A stretch of DNA of 60,195 bases from Terriglobia bacterium (GCA_020073265.1 JAIQFN010000036.1:1-60195), one strand, 5' to 3'. Counted from the first letter of the stretch, positions 1 to 8,653 are shown. The notes: generated from the letters alone by a model not told the origin. Numbers and translations: made by a program.

Positions 1-499
1 TCGCGCCCACGCTGACCTGGGTCAGCCGCTTGTAGCTATCGTAGCTGTAGCCGAACACCTGCCCCTTGGCGTCGGTCTTGGTCGCCAGCGTCATGTCGGT
101 GTTGTAGGTGTAGTTGACCGTGCCGTTCTCAGGATTCGTCGCGCTCAACAGCAGCGCCCCCACCGTCGACCCGTTCGTGTAGTTGAACGTCCGCGTCTGC
201 GTGCTCCCATTGCGAGTCATCGACACCCCGGTCAGGTGGCTCAGGATGTCGTAGGTGTAAGAGGTCGATACCGTCCCTAGCGACGGGTCCGGCTCCTGCA
301 CCTGCGTCAAGTTCCCGAGCGCGTCCATGCTGAACTTCTTCCATTTTCCCGCAGGATCGGTCACCGTGACCGTGTTGGCCGCATAAGCGTAAGACGTCGT
401 GCTTCCATCCGGCGCCACCACGCTGGTCGTCCTCCCCAACCCGTCGTAGTAATGCGTGGTCCAATACACCGTGGGTCGAAGCCCGAGAACCACGGCAGC
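1..499 (-). pseudogene. RHS core segment without its own start (orphan RHS piece, runs off the left edge)
   Basis: Read on the minus strand, this stretch encodes typical RHS/YD repeats: HYYDGLGRTTSVV near position 450, then YTYDILSHLTG, and YSYDSYKRLTQVSVG at the window edge. The frame is open from the TAG at 500-502, which is the stop of the upstream membrane-protein gene. RHS similarity begins only around position 470, so the segment starts in the middle of an RHS core and has no convincing start codon (only a GTG at 493). The content matches a part of an RHS protein that normally lies upstream of the core seen at 1059-2729. It may be an orphan RHS cassette, a silent piece used for tip exchange, or a remnant of a second RHS gene continuing to the left. 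Confidence 0.75.
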
Positions 500-1000
500 C
501 TAGCCCGGCCCGCTCCGCCGCCTTCGCCGGGACGCTAAGTACATAGCGAGCGAGTAGAGGGCGCACTCCGAGGTGGGATACGTGATAAGAGCGGTCGCCC
601 ATTCTCCCTCGCCGTTAGAGCCGGTGTAGAAGAGATTGGAAAACGCGTGCCCCAACGACGACATGACCGAATCACCAATGAATGTCAACAGAAAGAAAAA
701 CGTCGGCAAAACCCAAACCCACCGACCAGCAGAGGCCGCTCTCGGCAGCAGCCTGTGCACGACTAGTGCCAACGGGAACCCGATTCCCCAAACGAAAACG
801 GCGTTCCAAATGAAGGCAGCAACCTTTCCTATGGGGTAGGTTAGGCCGCCCAAGCTGACAGGGATGTCGGCCGTGATCATCGCCCAGATTACCGGAACAA
901 GAACTGCTCCTACTTGTTGCGAAAGCCAAGCCATGAAGGAGAAGTCGTCGCTCAACTCGGTTTTGAACATGTCATCATCGCGGGATTCGATTTGCTCCAT
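500..1000 (-). CDS. Four-helix membrane protein, candidate immunity protein for the RHS tip
   Basis: This 166-residue protein has a charged N-terminus, about four hydrophobic segments (roughly residues 30-50, 60-84, 94-114 and 138-156) and an arginine-rich C-terminus, so it should sit in the inner membrane. I do not recognise a named family. Its position is informative: it lies 58 bp downstream of the RHS gene with the variable tip and upstream of an RHS core fragment, the place where RHS systems keep the immunity gene. The immunity role is an inference from position. Base composition is less GC-rich than the neighbouring RHS core, as expected of an exchanged tip/immunity module. Confidence 0.6.
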   Translation of the reverse strand: MEQIESRDDDMFKTELSDDFSFMAWLSQQVGAVLVPVIWAMITADIPVSLGGLTYPIGKVAAFIWNAVFVWGIGFPLALVVHRLLPRAASAGRWVWVLPTFFFLLTFIGDSVMSSLGHAFSNLFYTGSNGEGEWATALITYPTSECALYSLAMYLASRRRRRSGPG

Positions 1001-1058
1001 GGCGGAAGCATCCTCCTAAACGCTCAGCTTTTTCGAGCCTTCCTCTTTTGATCGTCTC

Positions 1059-2729
1059 CTAGGGCAAGTGATAGGTAATTTTATCTGTCACGCTAGGTGT
1101 GCCTAGGAAAATGAATTGAGAGGCGCTATACATTCCCCCAAAGTACAAGCCATCAGCATCGGTACCTGCAGCGAACATCGGAAAAACCCCGAGTTGCGCC
1201 AAGCTTAGCCTACTCATTCGCGCCGGGGGGGTGAAGATATCCTGCGAGGAGCAGGGTCCGTCCGCGGTTATCTGTGCAAGCGGTGCATTCCTGATTAGGC
1301 ACGCCAAGTCAGTATGATCACAAGGTGTTGTGATTACCCTCACATTGTCAGGGATGGACGTCCCGAGAGTAGCCGCGATATCGGGACCCTCCGTGCCCAG
1401 TACAACAGTGACGTTGAAGGGGCCGTTCGGAGTTGGGAGCGTTCCGATCATCCCCGGAGATATGTAAAGGACATTACCAATCCGGGCCTTTTCATCTGAT
1501 GAGAGTTGGTTCAACGCCGTCGCGAAGGCCTGTGCGCCCCCACTGTACGCGATCACGTCGATCGGCCCAGAGTTGTTATTGAGAGCGTCCTTCAACGTCG
1601 CGAGAGCCACAGCTGTCGAGGCGTTCCGGCCGAACGCGGCTTGGTATGTAACGCTTCCGACGGACTGCCAGAACCCGGAGCCGCTGTACGGGAATCCCGC
1701 GACCCCACCCAGGCTCATTTGCAGCTTATCAAATGGACTGGTATCGTCTGGATTCATTGTGATGCCTGCCAGCATCGCCGCGCATAGTCCTAAGGGGTCA
1801 CCGTTGTTGACAGGATCGTCTAGGACGTATGCAAATCTATTCAAGCTCTGAGGATTCTTTAGACTCGCGCTACCCCAATACGGGTCCGGCGTCATGAACC
1901 TTCCAAACGTACTCGCATAATACCGCTGATCCGCATAATCCAACCCCGTCCCCGAATCCCGCGTGTAGGTCGCAAACTTCACCTGATCGTTCGGCAACGG
2001 CGGCGCGTTCCGCTCCTCCCCATACGGATAATACCGCCCCACCGACCCCAGCCGGTCCTGCACAGCCGAAAGCATCACCCCGCTCTGCGACTGCGAGACC
2101 AGCTTCCCCCCGAAGTACGCCCGCCGCGCCGACGCCTGGAACGTAATCGTCACCTGGTTCTGCGTATTCGTCCACGCCGCCGACCACTGGTACGTCGCCA
2201 CCAGCCTCCCATCCACGCCGAACAGCGTCACCGTGTCGGTCGAGACCACGCCCTGCTGGCAGTTCCCGCCTTGCGTGCAGCTCCCCTGCCAGATGCGCTT
2301 GTTCTGCGCGTCGTAGAAATACTCCACCATCCCGCCCGAGATGTTCGCGAACGCCAGCCGGTTCTCGGCGTCGAAAACGTTGCCGGTGGAAAGCTGATTC
2401 CCGTTGGCGTCGTACGAATAGCCCGACAGCCGGTTAGTGGTCGCGTCGGCCGGCGTGCTCATGCTGGTCGACTGCGCCGTGCCCGTCCCCACGCGCCCGG
2501 TCAGATTCCCGAACCCGTCGTACGACTGCGTCTGCGTCCACCCGCTCCCAGCCGCCGAAATCAGCCGGTTCAGCGAGTCGTACTGGTAGGTGACGGTCTC
2601 CCCGCTGAGCGCGTCCGACACCGAGCTAACCTTGCCGTTGTTCGACCCGGTCGGGTAGTTGTAAGTGACGTTGATCCCGGTCCCGCCCTGCACCGTCGCG
2701 GTCGTAGATGAGGCTTCAGAGTTGGACAA
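1059..2729 (-). CDS. RHS-repeat protein fragment with alpha/beta-hydrolase-like C-terminal tip
   Basis: Residues 1-315 are RHS/YD repeat core, ending in the conserved region RYYASTFGRFMTPDP followed by DPLGL at about 311-315. After this the sequence becomes variable, as in polymorphic-toxin RHS proteins. The tip (about 316-556) contains VIAYSGGAQAF, which looks like the nucleophile elbow of a lipase/esterase fold with Ser396, and a downstream CDHTDL that could supply the catalytic histidine (His472). I infer a hydrolase, possibly lipase-type, toxin. The 5' end is abnormal: RHS similarity starts abruptly next to the vapC stop, so most of the shell and any secretion signal are missing. The ATG at 2729 overlaps vapC by 14 bp and may be accidental; if used, it would give a short protein translationally coupled to vapC. 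Confidence 0.75.
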   Translation of the reverse strand: MSNSEASSTTATVQGGTGINVTYNYPTGSNNGKVSSVSDALSGETVTYQYDSLNRLISAAGSGWTQTQSYDGFGNLTGRVGTGTAQSTSMSTPADATTNRLSGYSYDANGNQLSTGNVFDAENRLAFANISGGMVEYFYDAQNKRIWQGSCTQGGNCQQGVVSTDTVTLFGVDGRLVATYQWSAAWTNTQNQVTITFQASARRAYFGGKLVSQSQSGVMLSAVQDRLGSVGRYYPYGEERNAPPLPNDQVKFATYTRDSGTGLDYADQRYYASTFGRFMTPDPYWGSASLKNPQSLNRFAYVLDDPVNNGDPLGLCAAMLAGITMNPDDTSPFDKLQMSLGGVAGFPYSGSGFWQSVGSVTYQAAFGRNASTAVALATLKDALNNNSGPIDVIAYSGGAQAFATALNQLSSDEKARIGNVLYISPGMIGTLPTPNGPFNVTVVLGTEGPDIAATLGTSIPDNVRVITTPCDHTDLACLIRNAPLAQITADGPCSSQDIFTPPARMSRLSLAQLGVFPMFAAGTDADGLYFGGMYSASQFIFLGTPSVTDKITYHLP

Positions 2730-3045
2730 CGGGTAAACTTGGAATCATCCTGAAGTGCCGTAAATTCCGGGTCCCGATTGAGTAGCCGAAATGAAGCGCT
2801 GTCGCGCCGATCAACAGGTCCGGTGGAATCGCCGCGAAAACGGTGTCGAGATAGTCCCGCCGCTTCCGTAACTGCTCGGAAGTCTGTGCGCGATGGAGGC
2901 TGTGCTCCAGCTCGACCACGGTGACGGCCGCGAGCACGATTTCGGTTTCCCCGTGTTCGCGTTCGAGTGCGAAAAGCAGTTCGCTAACGGGCTTCGCGTC
3001 ACGCTCGGCGGCGATCAGCACGCCGGAGTCGAGCACTAATCCCAT
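2716..3045 (-). CDS. PIN-domain toxin of VapC type, apparently internally shortened
   Basis: This 109-residue protein begins with LDSGVLIAAER, the PIN strand carrying the first catalytic Asp, followed by VTVVELEHSLHRA with the conserved Glu. It ends with DLLIGATALHFGYSIGTRN and LRHFRMIPSLPVVQL, the usual C-terminus of VapC ribonucleases. VapC proteins of this type normally run to about 130-140 residues with a helical segment of some 25-30 residues just before DLLIGATA. Here YLDTVFAAIPP runs straight into DLLIGATA, so that segment seems deleted in frame. The toxin may therefore be inactive. Its start overlaps the antitoxin gene by 10 bp, the normal arrangement for vapBC. Confidence 0.8.
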   Translation of the reverse strand: MGLVLDSGVLIAAERDAKPVSELLFALEREHGETEIVLAAVTVVELEHSLHRAQTSEQLRKRRDYLDTVFAAIPPDLLIGATALHFGYSIGTRNLRHFRMIPSLPVVQL

Positions 3046-3335
3046 GCAGGTGGAGTCAGCGGCTCGCGGTGCGCATCAATGGCGGCCTGCACGTCGTTGG
3101 CAAAGTCGGGATCGAGCACCGGCGCGTAGCCGAGCTTCGCTTCATGCGCCTTCGCCAGAGCGATGCACTCGCTGATCTTGCGGCCCGGACCGGGCGGCGT
3201 CCTGATGATCGCCACAGCGCGATGGTCCTGCTCCACGATTACCTCCACGCCTGCCTGCACTTTGGCCAGCACAGCGTGGATATCGCGTGCCAGTTCGGCT
3301 TCCGTGATGCGGACCGTCGCCATTTCTTTGATCAT
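3036..3335 (-). CDS. Phd/VapB-type antitoxin
   Basis: A small protein whose N-terminus (MATVRITEAELARDIHAVL, then VEVIVEQDHRAVAIIRT) is a Phd/YefM-like DNA-binding dimer module. The acidic, proline-containing C-terminus (from about DPDFANDVQAAIDAH onward) would wrap the toxin. It overlaps the PIN toxin gene by 10 bp and should be co-transcribed and autoregulated with it, as is usual for the family. I place the start at the ATG at 3335, which has an AGAAG about 5 nt upstream; the ATG at 3323 is an alternative. The longer frame up to 3377 has no support. Confidence 0.8.
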   Translation of the reverse strand: MIKEMATVRITEAELARDIHAVLAKVQAGVEVIVEQDHRAVAIIRTPPGPGRKISECIALAKAHEAKLGYAPVLDPDFANDVQAAIDAHREPLTPPAWD

Positions 3336-3567
3336 AGCGCTTCTGCATTCTCGCAGGCCTGCACCGTGCCCGCCCAATCCCGCCAGTCACGCCCCACCCG
3401 CAACTCAATTCGCTAAATTTTCAAAGCATTACGAATCGCGTCGCCGCCGCCCCCGATTCACCCGCTCTATCCTGGCCTTGATGGAATCGCCACTCGCGAA
3501 CGCGCGCGCCACGCGGAAAAACGAAAATTACCAAACAAAGCCAATCCCGGAAATGAACACCCGCGCC
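3336..3567. other. Intergenic region, no gene seen
   Basis: This 232-bp stretch lies upstream of the antitoxin gene (minus strand) and beyond the stop of the secretin gene (minus strand). It should hold the vapBC promoter. I see no convincing gene, RNA or strong terminator here. Confidence 0.4.
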
Positions 3568-5136
3568 CTACAGTTCCGTCGCGAAGCGCGTCTCGGTCCC
3601 CGTCCAGGCCCGCCAGGTCGGATACTCGGTCGGCGGCAGCACCTGAATGTGCGGCTTCAGCACGATCAACGTCTGCCCCATGTCGCGATTCACCGTGTTG
3701 TTGCGCAGCAGCGGAATCGCGCTCAGCAGCGGAATTCCCGAAATCGTGCGCGCCTCCGACGTGGTCAGCAATCCCCCCAGCACCGCCCATTCGCCGTTCA
3801 TCAGCCGCACTTTCGATTCGAATTTCTTGCTCGAAATCACCGGGATTCCGTCCACCGCCGCCGCGCCCAGCAGCTTGAATTCGACGTCCACTTCCAGCGT
3901 CACGTCGTCCACCCCGTGCACGTGCGGCGTCACCTTCAGAAGCAGCCCCAGGTCCTCGAACGTGAAAGTGGGCGGCGGCGCGAACACTTGCCCGCTTCCC
4001 GACGTGTTTCCGATATAGGTGTTGGTCACCAGCGGAAATTTGTCGCCCACGTGCAGCGTCGAGGGCAATCCGTCCATGGCCACCACTTCGGTGTTCAGCA
4101 CCGTACTCGTGTTCGATTTCGACGCCGTGGCGAACAGGCTCGCGCTGGTCACCCCCAGGCCGATCAGGCTCGCGCCGCCGCCGAAGCCCAGAAAATTCGT
4201 GAAGCCCGACGGAATGGTGGTCATCAGATTCGACTTGACCGGGAAATTCACCAGCGGAAACGCGGTGGGAAGCGACAGGCCGTAGTTCAGCGCCGACGAC
4301 GCGTCCGTCGTCAGCACCTCGACGTCCACCGCCACCTGCGCCCGCGGCCGCATCAGATCCTCGAAAATCTTCTGCGCCAGCCGCACCTTGGTCACCCGGT
4401 CCCGAATCAGGATCAGCTTCTTCTGGTTGTCCACCATCAGCCGCGTTATGTCCAGAACCCCCCGCACGCTGGTGGCGATCTCCTGCAGCTCCTGAACGCT
4501 CTCGGTCTCGGAGAAGGGAATGGTCACCGACGCCGTCCGCTCGAATTCCGTGCGCTTCTGCGGATTGTCGTTGGCCACCAGGATCAGGTTTCCGCTCACC
4601 GGCGTCAGGAACGAATCCGTCGCGCCTTCCAGCGCCCGCAGCGCCACCCGGTAGTCGGCGTCGTTCAGCTCGAATCGCAGCGGCGTGGTCGGCCGGTACT
4701 CGGTGTCGAACACCACGTTGAGTTCCAGCGCCGCGCCAAGCTGCTCCCACAGCGTTTTCGAATCGCCCCGCAGATCGAAATCGCGCCGCCCTGCCGCGGC
4801 CTTCAACTGCGGCGGAGGAAGTGGACGCCGCGCCTGCTCCAGTTCCTGCGCCGAGATGCTTCCGAACAAGCTCGGATCGAGTTTGTCCCCCGCCTCGGCC
4901 GGCTTGGCATGCGAAACCTCCAGCAGGCTGGCCATCGGACGCAGCGCCTGCACCTTTTCCCAATATTTCAGATTGTTCGGCTCGGCCGCCGACGCTTGTG
5001 TATACAGCGAGTAGGCTCGCACCGTCTCGCCCGCCCGCTCGGCCTTTTGCCCTTGCAAGAACAGTTGCTCGGCCGTCGCGCCATACATGGCCGCCGCCGC
5101 CACCACCGTCGCCAGGCCCAGCCCGCAGAGTTTCAC
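3568..5136 (-). CDS. Secretin (type II/III secretion system / type IV pilus family outer-membrane pore)
   Basis: This 522-residue protein has a signal peptide (KLCGLGLATVVAAAA), a short TPR-like stretch (AEQLFLQGQKAERAGE then LYTQASAAEPNNL), an STN-like N0 domain at about 135-225, a NolW-type ring-forming segment, and the secretin barrel with the signature GIPLLSAIPLLRNNTVNRD near the C-terminus. Secretins form the multimeric outer-membrane channel for pilus or type II secretion. I chose the GTG at 5136 because it puts the signal peptide at the N-terminus and leaves 87 bp of divergent promoter before the ATPase gene. The in-frame ATG at 5220 would leave 3 bp, and the frame continuing to 6267 is only antisense to the ATPase. 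No other pilus or secretion genes are next to it. Confidence 0.85.
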   Translation of the reverse strand: MKLCGLGLATVVAAAAMYGATAEQLFLQGQKAERAGETVRAYSLYTQASAAEPNNLKYWEKVQALRPMASLLEVSHAKPAEAGDKLDPSLFGSISAQELEQARRPLPPPQLKAAAGRRDFDLRGDSKTLWEQLGAALELNVVFDTEYRPTTPLRFELNDADYRVALRALEGATDSFLTPVSGNLILVANDNPQKRTEFERTASVTIPFSETESVQELQEIATSVRGVLDITRLMVDNQKKLILIRDRVTKVRLAQKIFEDLMRPRAQVAVDVEVLTTDASSALNYGLSLPTAFPLVNFPVKSNLMTTIPSGFTNFLGFGGGASLIGLGVTSASLFATASKSNTSTVLNTEVVAMDGLPSTLHVGDKFPLVTNTYIGNTSGSGQVFAPPPTFTFEDLGLLLKVTPHVHGVDDVTLEVDVEFKLLGAAAVDGIPVISSKKFESKVRLMNGEWAVLGGLLTTSEARTISGIPLLSAIPLLRNNTVNRDMGQTLIVLKPHIQVLPPTEYPTWRAWTGTETRFATEL

Positions 5137-5223
5137 TAGATATATGACGGCGTACACCTTGCCGGCGTGTATAAAGAATTCACCTGAAACGGCCGAACTG
5201 AAGAGCGAGGACTGGCTCATCGA

Positions 5224-6483
5224 ATGTCTGCAACAATGACGTCCACGCGCCCCGCGTTCAATCCCACCGCGCCCCAAACCTTTGAGGAACTGGGCATTCC
5301 CCAGTCGCTGGTCCTGGACCTGGTGTTGCGCCGCATGCTGCTGGAGGGCTTCAGCAATCTCCATAACTTGAGCGCCTCCCTGCGCCTCTCCGTCCCCATT
5401 CTCACCGTGGTCTTCAACCACATGCGCCAGCAGCAACTGGTGGAAGTCAAGGGGATGATCGGCAACGACTATCACTTCACCCTCTCGCAATCCGGCAAAC
5501 TGCTGGCCAGCGAGCGCTTCCAGATCGCCCAGTACGCCGGCGCCGCTCCCGTCTCGCTCAAGGACTATCACGCCGCCACCAAGGCCCAGTCGGCCAACGT
5601 CAAGGTGGATCGCAAACTGCTCCGCTCGGCCTTCTCCGACCTGGTCATCTCCGATATGCTGCTCGACCAGTTGGGTCCCGCCCTGATTTCCCAGAACTCC
5701 ATCTTTATATATGGGCCCACCGGAAACGGGAAAACCAGCCTCGCGGAACGAATGCTGCGCGTCTACCAGGACGCCATCCTGCTGCCCTACGCGGTCGAGG
5801 TGGACTCGCAAATCATCAGCTTGTACGACCCCGTCGTGCACCAGAAAATCGACGTGGATGATCTGGACCTGGACCCCCGCTGGGTCATGTGCCGCCGGCC
5901 CTGCATCGTGGTGGGCGGCGAGCTGATTCCCAGCATGCTCGAATTGCGCCTGGACGAATCCTCCGGCATTTACGCCGCGCCGCTGCAGATGAAAGCCAAC
6001 AACGGCATCTTCATCATCGACGACTTCGGCCGCCAGTTGATGTCCCCGCGCGACCTGCTGAACCGCTGGATCGTTCCCCTCGACCGGCATGTCGATTACC
6101 TGATGCTGCGCTACGGCGTCAAATTCCAGATCCCCTTCGAGCTCATGGTGGTCTTCTCCACCAACCTCGAACCCAGCGATCTGGCCGACGAAGCCTTCCT
6201 GCGCCGCATCCACAACAAGATCTTCGTCGAAGCCGTGGACGAGAAAGCTTTCGACCAAATCTTCCATCGCGTGGTCGGCAACGCCAATATCCCCTTCGAA
6301 CCCGACAGCGCCGAGTATCTACGCAAGCTGTGCATGCGCGAAGGCCGTACCGAGCTGCGCGCCTGCTACCCGGCCGACATCTGCCATATTCTGGTCTCCA
6401 TCGGAAAGTACGAGGGCCGTCCGCCCTATATGAGCAAGGCCGAGCTCGAGCGCGCCGCAGCCCTGTACTTCGCCCGCGGCTGA
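5224..6483 (+). CDS. AAA-family ATPase with N-terminal winged-helix-like region
   Basis: This 419-residue protein has a helical N-terminal third resembling a winged-helix domain (FEELGIPQSLVLDLVLRRM). A P-loop GPTGNGKTS starts at Gly164 and a Walker B FIIDDFG covers residues 263-269. A conserved STNLEPSDLADEAFLRRI follows at about 317-334, like sensor-1/arginine-finger regions of MoxR or RuvB-like ATPases. No membrane segments are visible, so it is cytoplasmic. It is transcribed divergently from the secretin gene, and the pairing suggests a role in the assembly or regulation of the same envelope machine; this is inferred from context only. An alternative start is the ATG at 5236. Confidence 0.8.
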   Translation: MSATMTSTRPAFNPTAPQTFEELGIPQSLVLDLVLRRMLLEGFSNLHNLSASLRLSVPILTVVFNHMRQQQLVEVKGMIGNDYHFTLSQSGKLLASERFQIAQYAGAAPVSLKDYHAATKAQSANVKVDRKLLRSAFSDLVISDMLLDQLGPALISQNSIFIYGPTGNGKTSLAERMLRVYQDAILLPYAVEVDSQIISLYDPVVHQKIDVDDLDLDPRWVMCRRPCIVVGGELIPSMLELRLDESSGIYAAPLQMKANNGIFIIDDFGRQLMSPRDLLNRWIVPLDRHVDYLMLRYGVKFQIPFELMVVFSTNLEPSDLADEAFLRRIHNKIFVEAVDEKAFDQIFHRVVGNANIPFEPDSAEYLRKLCMREGRTELRACYPADICHILVSIGKYEGRPPYMSKAELERAAALYFARG

Positions 6484-6530
6484 CCGCGCCGCCATCCGTG
6501 CCAACATAAGAAGAGCCGCCCGGCTCGCTT

Positions 6531-6941
6531 ATGCCCCTCGCTGTCACCGATTCCGAACTGCGCCAGCTTCTCTCCGAGGTCTCGTTCCTCGAACACTACG
6601 GCTTCCAGCTGCATTCCTTCTCCGATGGCGAGTGCGCGCTGCTGGTCCCGTTCCGCCCGGCCTTCGAACGCCCCGGCGGAGTGGTGAGCGGCCAGGTCTT
6701 CATGGCCGCCGCCGACGTCGCCATGTGGCTTGCCATCATGACCCGGCTCGGCGCCGCCGACGGCTCCGTCACCGCCGAGATGAAGACCAACTTCCTGAGC
6801 GCCGCCCGCCAGGAGGATTTCATCTGCGCCGCCAAAATTCTCAAGCTGGGCCGCCGCTTGATTTACGGTGTCGCCGAGTGCTCCAGCCGCGAAGGCAAGC
6901 TGCTGGCGCACCACACCATCACCTACATCCGCCCGAATTAA
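6531..6941 (+). CDS. PaaI-type hotdog-fold thioesterase
   Basis: At 136 residues this has the length and layout of the PaaI/YbgC hotdog family: PGGVVSGQVFMAAADVAMWLAI is the conserved Gly-rich turn and central helix, followed by the strand SVTAEMKTNFLSAA. Such enzymes hydrolyse acyl-CoA thioesters in the cytoplasm; the substrate cannot be read from sequence. It starts 47 bp after the ATPase stop and could be co-transcribed. The usual HGG motif is replaced by VSG, so the catalytic residue set may differ from typical PaaI. Confidence 0.8.
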   Translation: MPLAVTDSELRQLLSEVSFLEHYGFQLHSFSDGECALLVPFRPAFERPGGVVSGQVFMAAADVAMWLAIMTRLGAADGSVTAEMKTNFLSAARQEDFICAAKILKLGRRLIYGVAECSSREGKLLAHHTITYIRPN

Positions 6942-7029
6942 ACCGCGCCCATCCAACCGGATGCGTCCTCCCCACGTTTGCGCGCGCCCCGTCCCGAGTG
7001 TAGAATCGTGAGGAAAGGAATCGGCTTCT

Positions 7030-7458
7030 ATGCGAGTGGCTCTAGTAATCGTCGCCGCGACCGCGGCTTTCGCGCAATCGCCCTCCGGCGGCGCGTCTTC
7101 TCTGGATTTCGAATTCTTCAAGGCTAGCGTGCAGCCCATCTTCCTGGCCAAGCGGCCGGGCCACGCGCGCTGCTACGCCTGCCACTCCACCGGCACGCCC
7201 TTCCGCCTGCAGCGTCTTTCGCCCGGCGCCACCGCCTGGGATGACGAGCAATCCCGCAAGAATTTCACCGCCGCTTCCGCCATGGTCAACACCCGCGAGC
7301 CCGAAGCGAGCCCGCTGCTCTTGAATCCTCTGGCCGAAGACGCCGGCGGAAATCATTTCCATCCCGGCGGCAAGCACTGGGACTCCAAAAGCGCGGCCGA
7401 GTGGAAGATCCTGGACGAATGGGCCCACGGCCAGAAGGCCACCGCCAGTTCGAAGTAG
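7030..7458 (+). CDS. Secreted planctomycete-type c-type cytochrome
   Basis: This 142-residue protein has a signal peptide (MRVALVIVAATAAFAQ) and one haem-binding motif, CYACH, with Cys48, Cys51 and His52. The segment FFKASVQPIFLAKRPGHARC before the motif matches cytochrome domains common in Planctomycetes and Acidobacteria. The protein would carry one covalent haem c in the periplasm; the partner is unknown. A GGAAAGGA lies about 11 nt upstream of the start. It converges with the YncE-like gene, whose stop is 12 bp away. Confidence 0.8.
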   Translation: MRVALVIVAATAAFAQSPSGGASSLDFEFFKASVQPIFLAKRPGHARCYACHSTGTPFRLQRLSPGATAWDDEQSRKNFTAASAMVNTREPEASPLLLNPLAEDAGGNHFHPGGKHWDSKSAAEWKILDEWAHGQKATASSK

Positions 7459-7469
7459 CGCCGCTCGAG

Positions 7470-8480
7470 CTAAGGCAGAATCGCCGTGATGTTCCGCTTC
7501 GGCACCTGGCCGACCGGAATGTGCGTCACCACTTTCCGGGAATTCACGTCGATCACCGTCACCCAGTTCGATCCCGCGCAGGCCACGTACATCGACTTGC
7601 TGTCCGGCGTGAACGTAAGCCAGTCCGGATCCTCGCCCACCGGCACGCTCCCCAGCAGCTTCAGATCGGGCATCGAATATGCGAACACGTAGCCGTACCA
7701 CTTGCTGGTGGCCCAGATGGTCTTCTTGTCCGGCGAGATGCCGATGCCGTGCGACGGAGACCCTTGCACGCCATCGCTGTTCTTGGTCTTCCCCGGAACG
7801 TCGGGCAGCGTGATGCGCTGCACTTCCTTATGAGTGTCGAAGTCCACCACCGCGAACCCGTGCAGTTCGGAAATCTGCACGAACATCCGCTTGGTCGACC
7901 CATCCGGATTGGTCTCGAACGTGATCGGCCGCACCCCGTTCTCGAACGTCACGGTCCAGATCGGCTTCTCGGTCTGCGCGTCGATCACCGTCAGGATCTT
8001 CCCCACCACCGAGCCGGCCACGATGTACTTGCCGTCCGGAGTCACATAAGTGTTGTGCACCGGCCCCTTCACCGGAATGCTGTTCACCTTCTCCAGCGAA
8101 GCCGTGTCGATGACGTCCACCGCGCCCGGCCGCGCCGCGATGGAGACGTACACCTTGCGCCCGTCCTTGCTGATCGCGATGTTGTTGGGATGATCGGTGA
8201 GCGGAATGCGCCGCGTCACCTTGAGCGTCTTGGCGTCCACCACATCCAGAGTGCTCTCCGCCTCGTCGCTGATATAGTAGCGGCTTCCGTCCGGCGCATA
8301 AGTAGCGCCGTGGTTCACCTCAATCCCGCTGATGATTCCCACCACCTTATTGGTGGCCGGATCGATCAGATGAACGTTGTCGCCGGCGCTGTTGGTCTGC
8401 ACGATGCGGACCGTGCTGGCCGCCAGCGGCAGAACGAGCAGAAGTCCCAGGCGGGACCAGTTGCGAGTGCTGAGCTTCAT
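7470..8480 (-). CDS. YncE-like periplasmic beta-propeller protein
   Basis: A 336-residue protein with a signal peptide (MKLSTRNWSRLGLLLVLPLAAS) followed by repeating blades such as DVVDAKTLKVTRRIPL, DVIDTASLEKVNSIPV and TVIDAQTEKPIWTV. These are YVTN-type seven-blade propeller repeats (YncE family). Such proteins are secreted and have binding or unknown roles. I chose the ATG at 8480 because an AAGGAGG lies 10 nt upstream; the longer open frame to 8723 runs under the radical SAM gene and is not supported. It is divergent from the radical SAM gene, with 173 bp between them. Confidence 0.85.
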   Translation of the reverse strand: MKLSTRNWSRLGLLLVLPLAASTVRIVQTNSAGDNVHLIDPATNKVVGIISGIEVNHGATYAPDGSRYYISDEAESTLDVVDAKTLKVTRRIPLTDHPNNIAISKDGRKVYVSIAARPGAVDVIDTASLEKVNSIPVKGPVHNTYVTPDGKYIVAGSVVGKILTVIDAQTEKPIWTVTFENGVRPITFETNPDGSTKRMFVQISELHGFAVVDFDTHKEVQRITLPDVPGKTKNSDGVQGSPSHGIGISPDKKTIWATSKWYGYVFAYSMPDLKLLGSVPVGEDPDWLTFTPDSKSMYVACAGSNWVTVIDVNSRKVVTHIPVGQVPKRNITAILP

Positions 8481-8653
8481 CGTGGTCAAGCCTCCTTGGC
8501 AGCGCTGGAAGAGGAGTCGCGCTGGGGGCCAGTCTATCACATCGCGCAACGCCTGCAGCCGCGCGGATTCAATGACGACGCCCGCAAGGAGCTGCTGGAC
8601 CGGCCTTCCGTGCCACGTCATGATCGCGCAACGGATAATGAAAGCGGAGCCGC

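Noticed and set aside
5137-6267. N-terminal extension of the secretin frame under the ATPase gene
   Set aside because: The extension is antisense to a clear AAA ATPase and would put the signal peptide in the middle of the protein.
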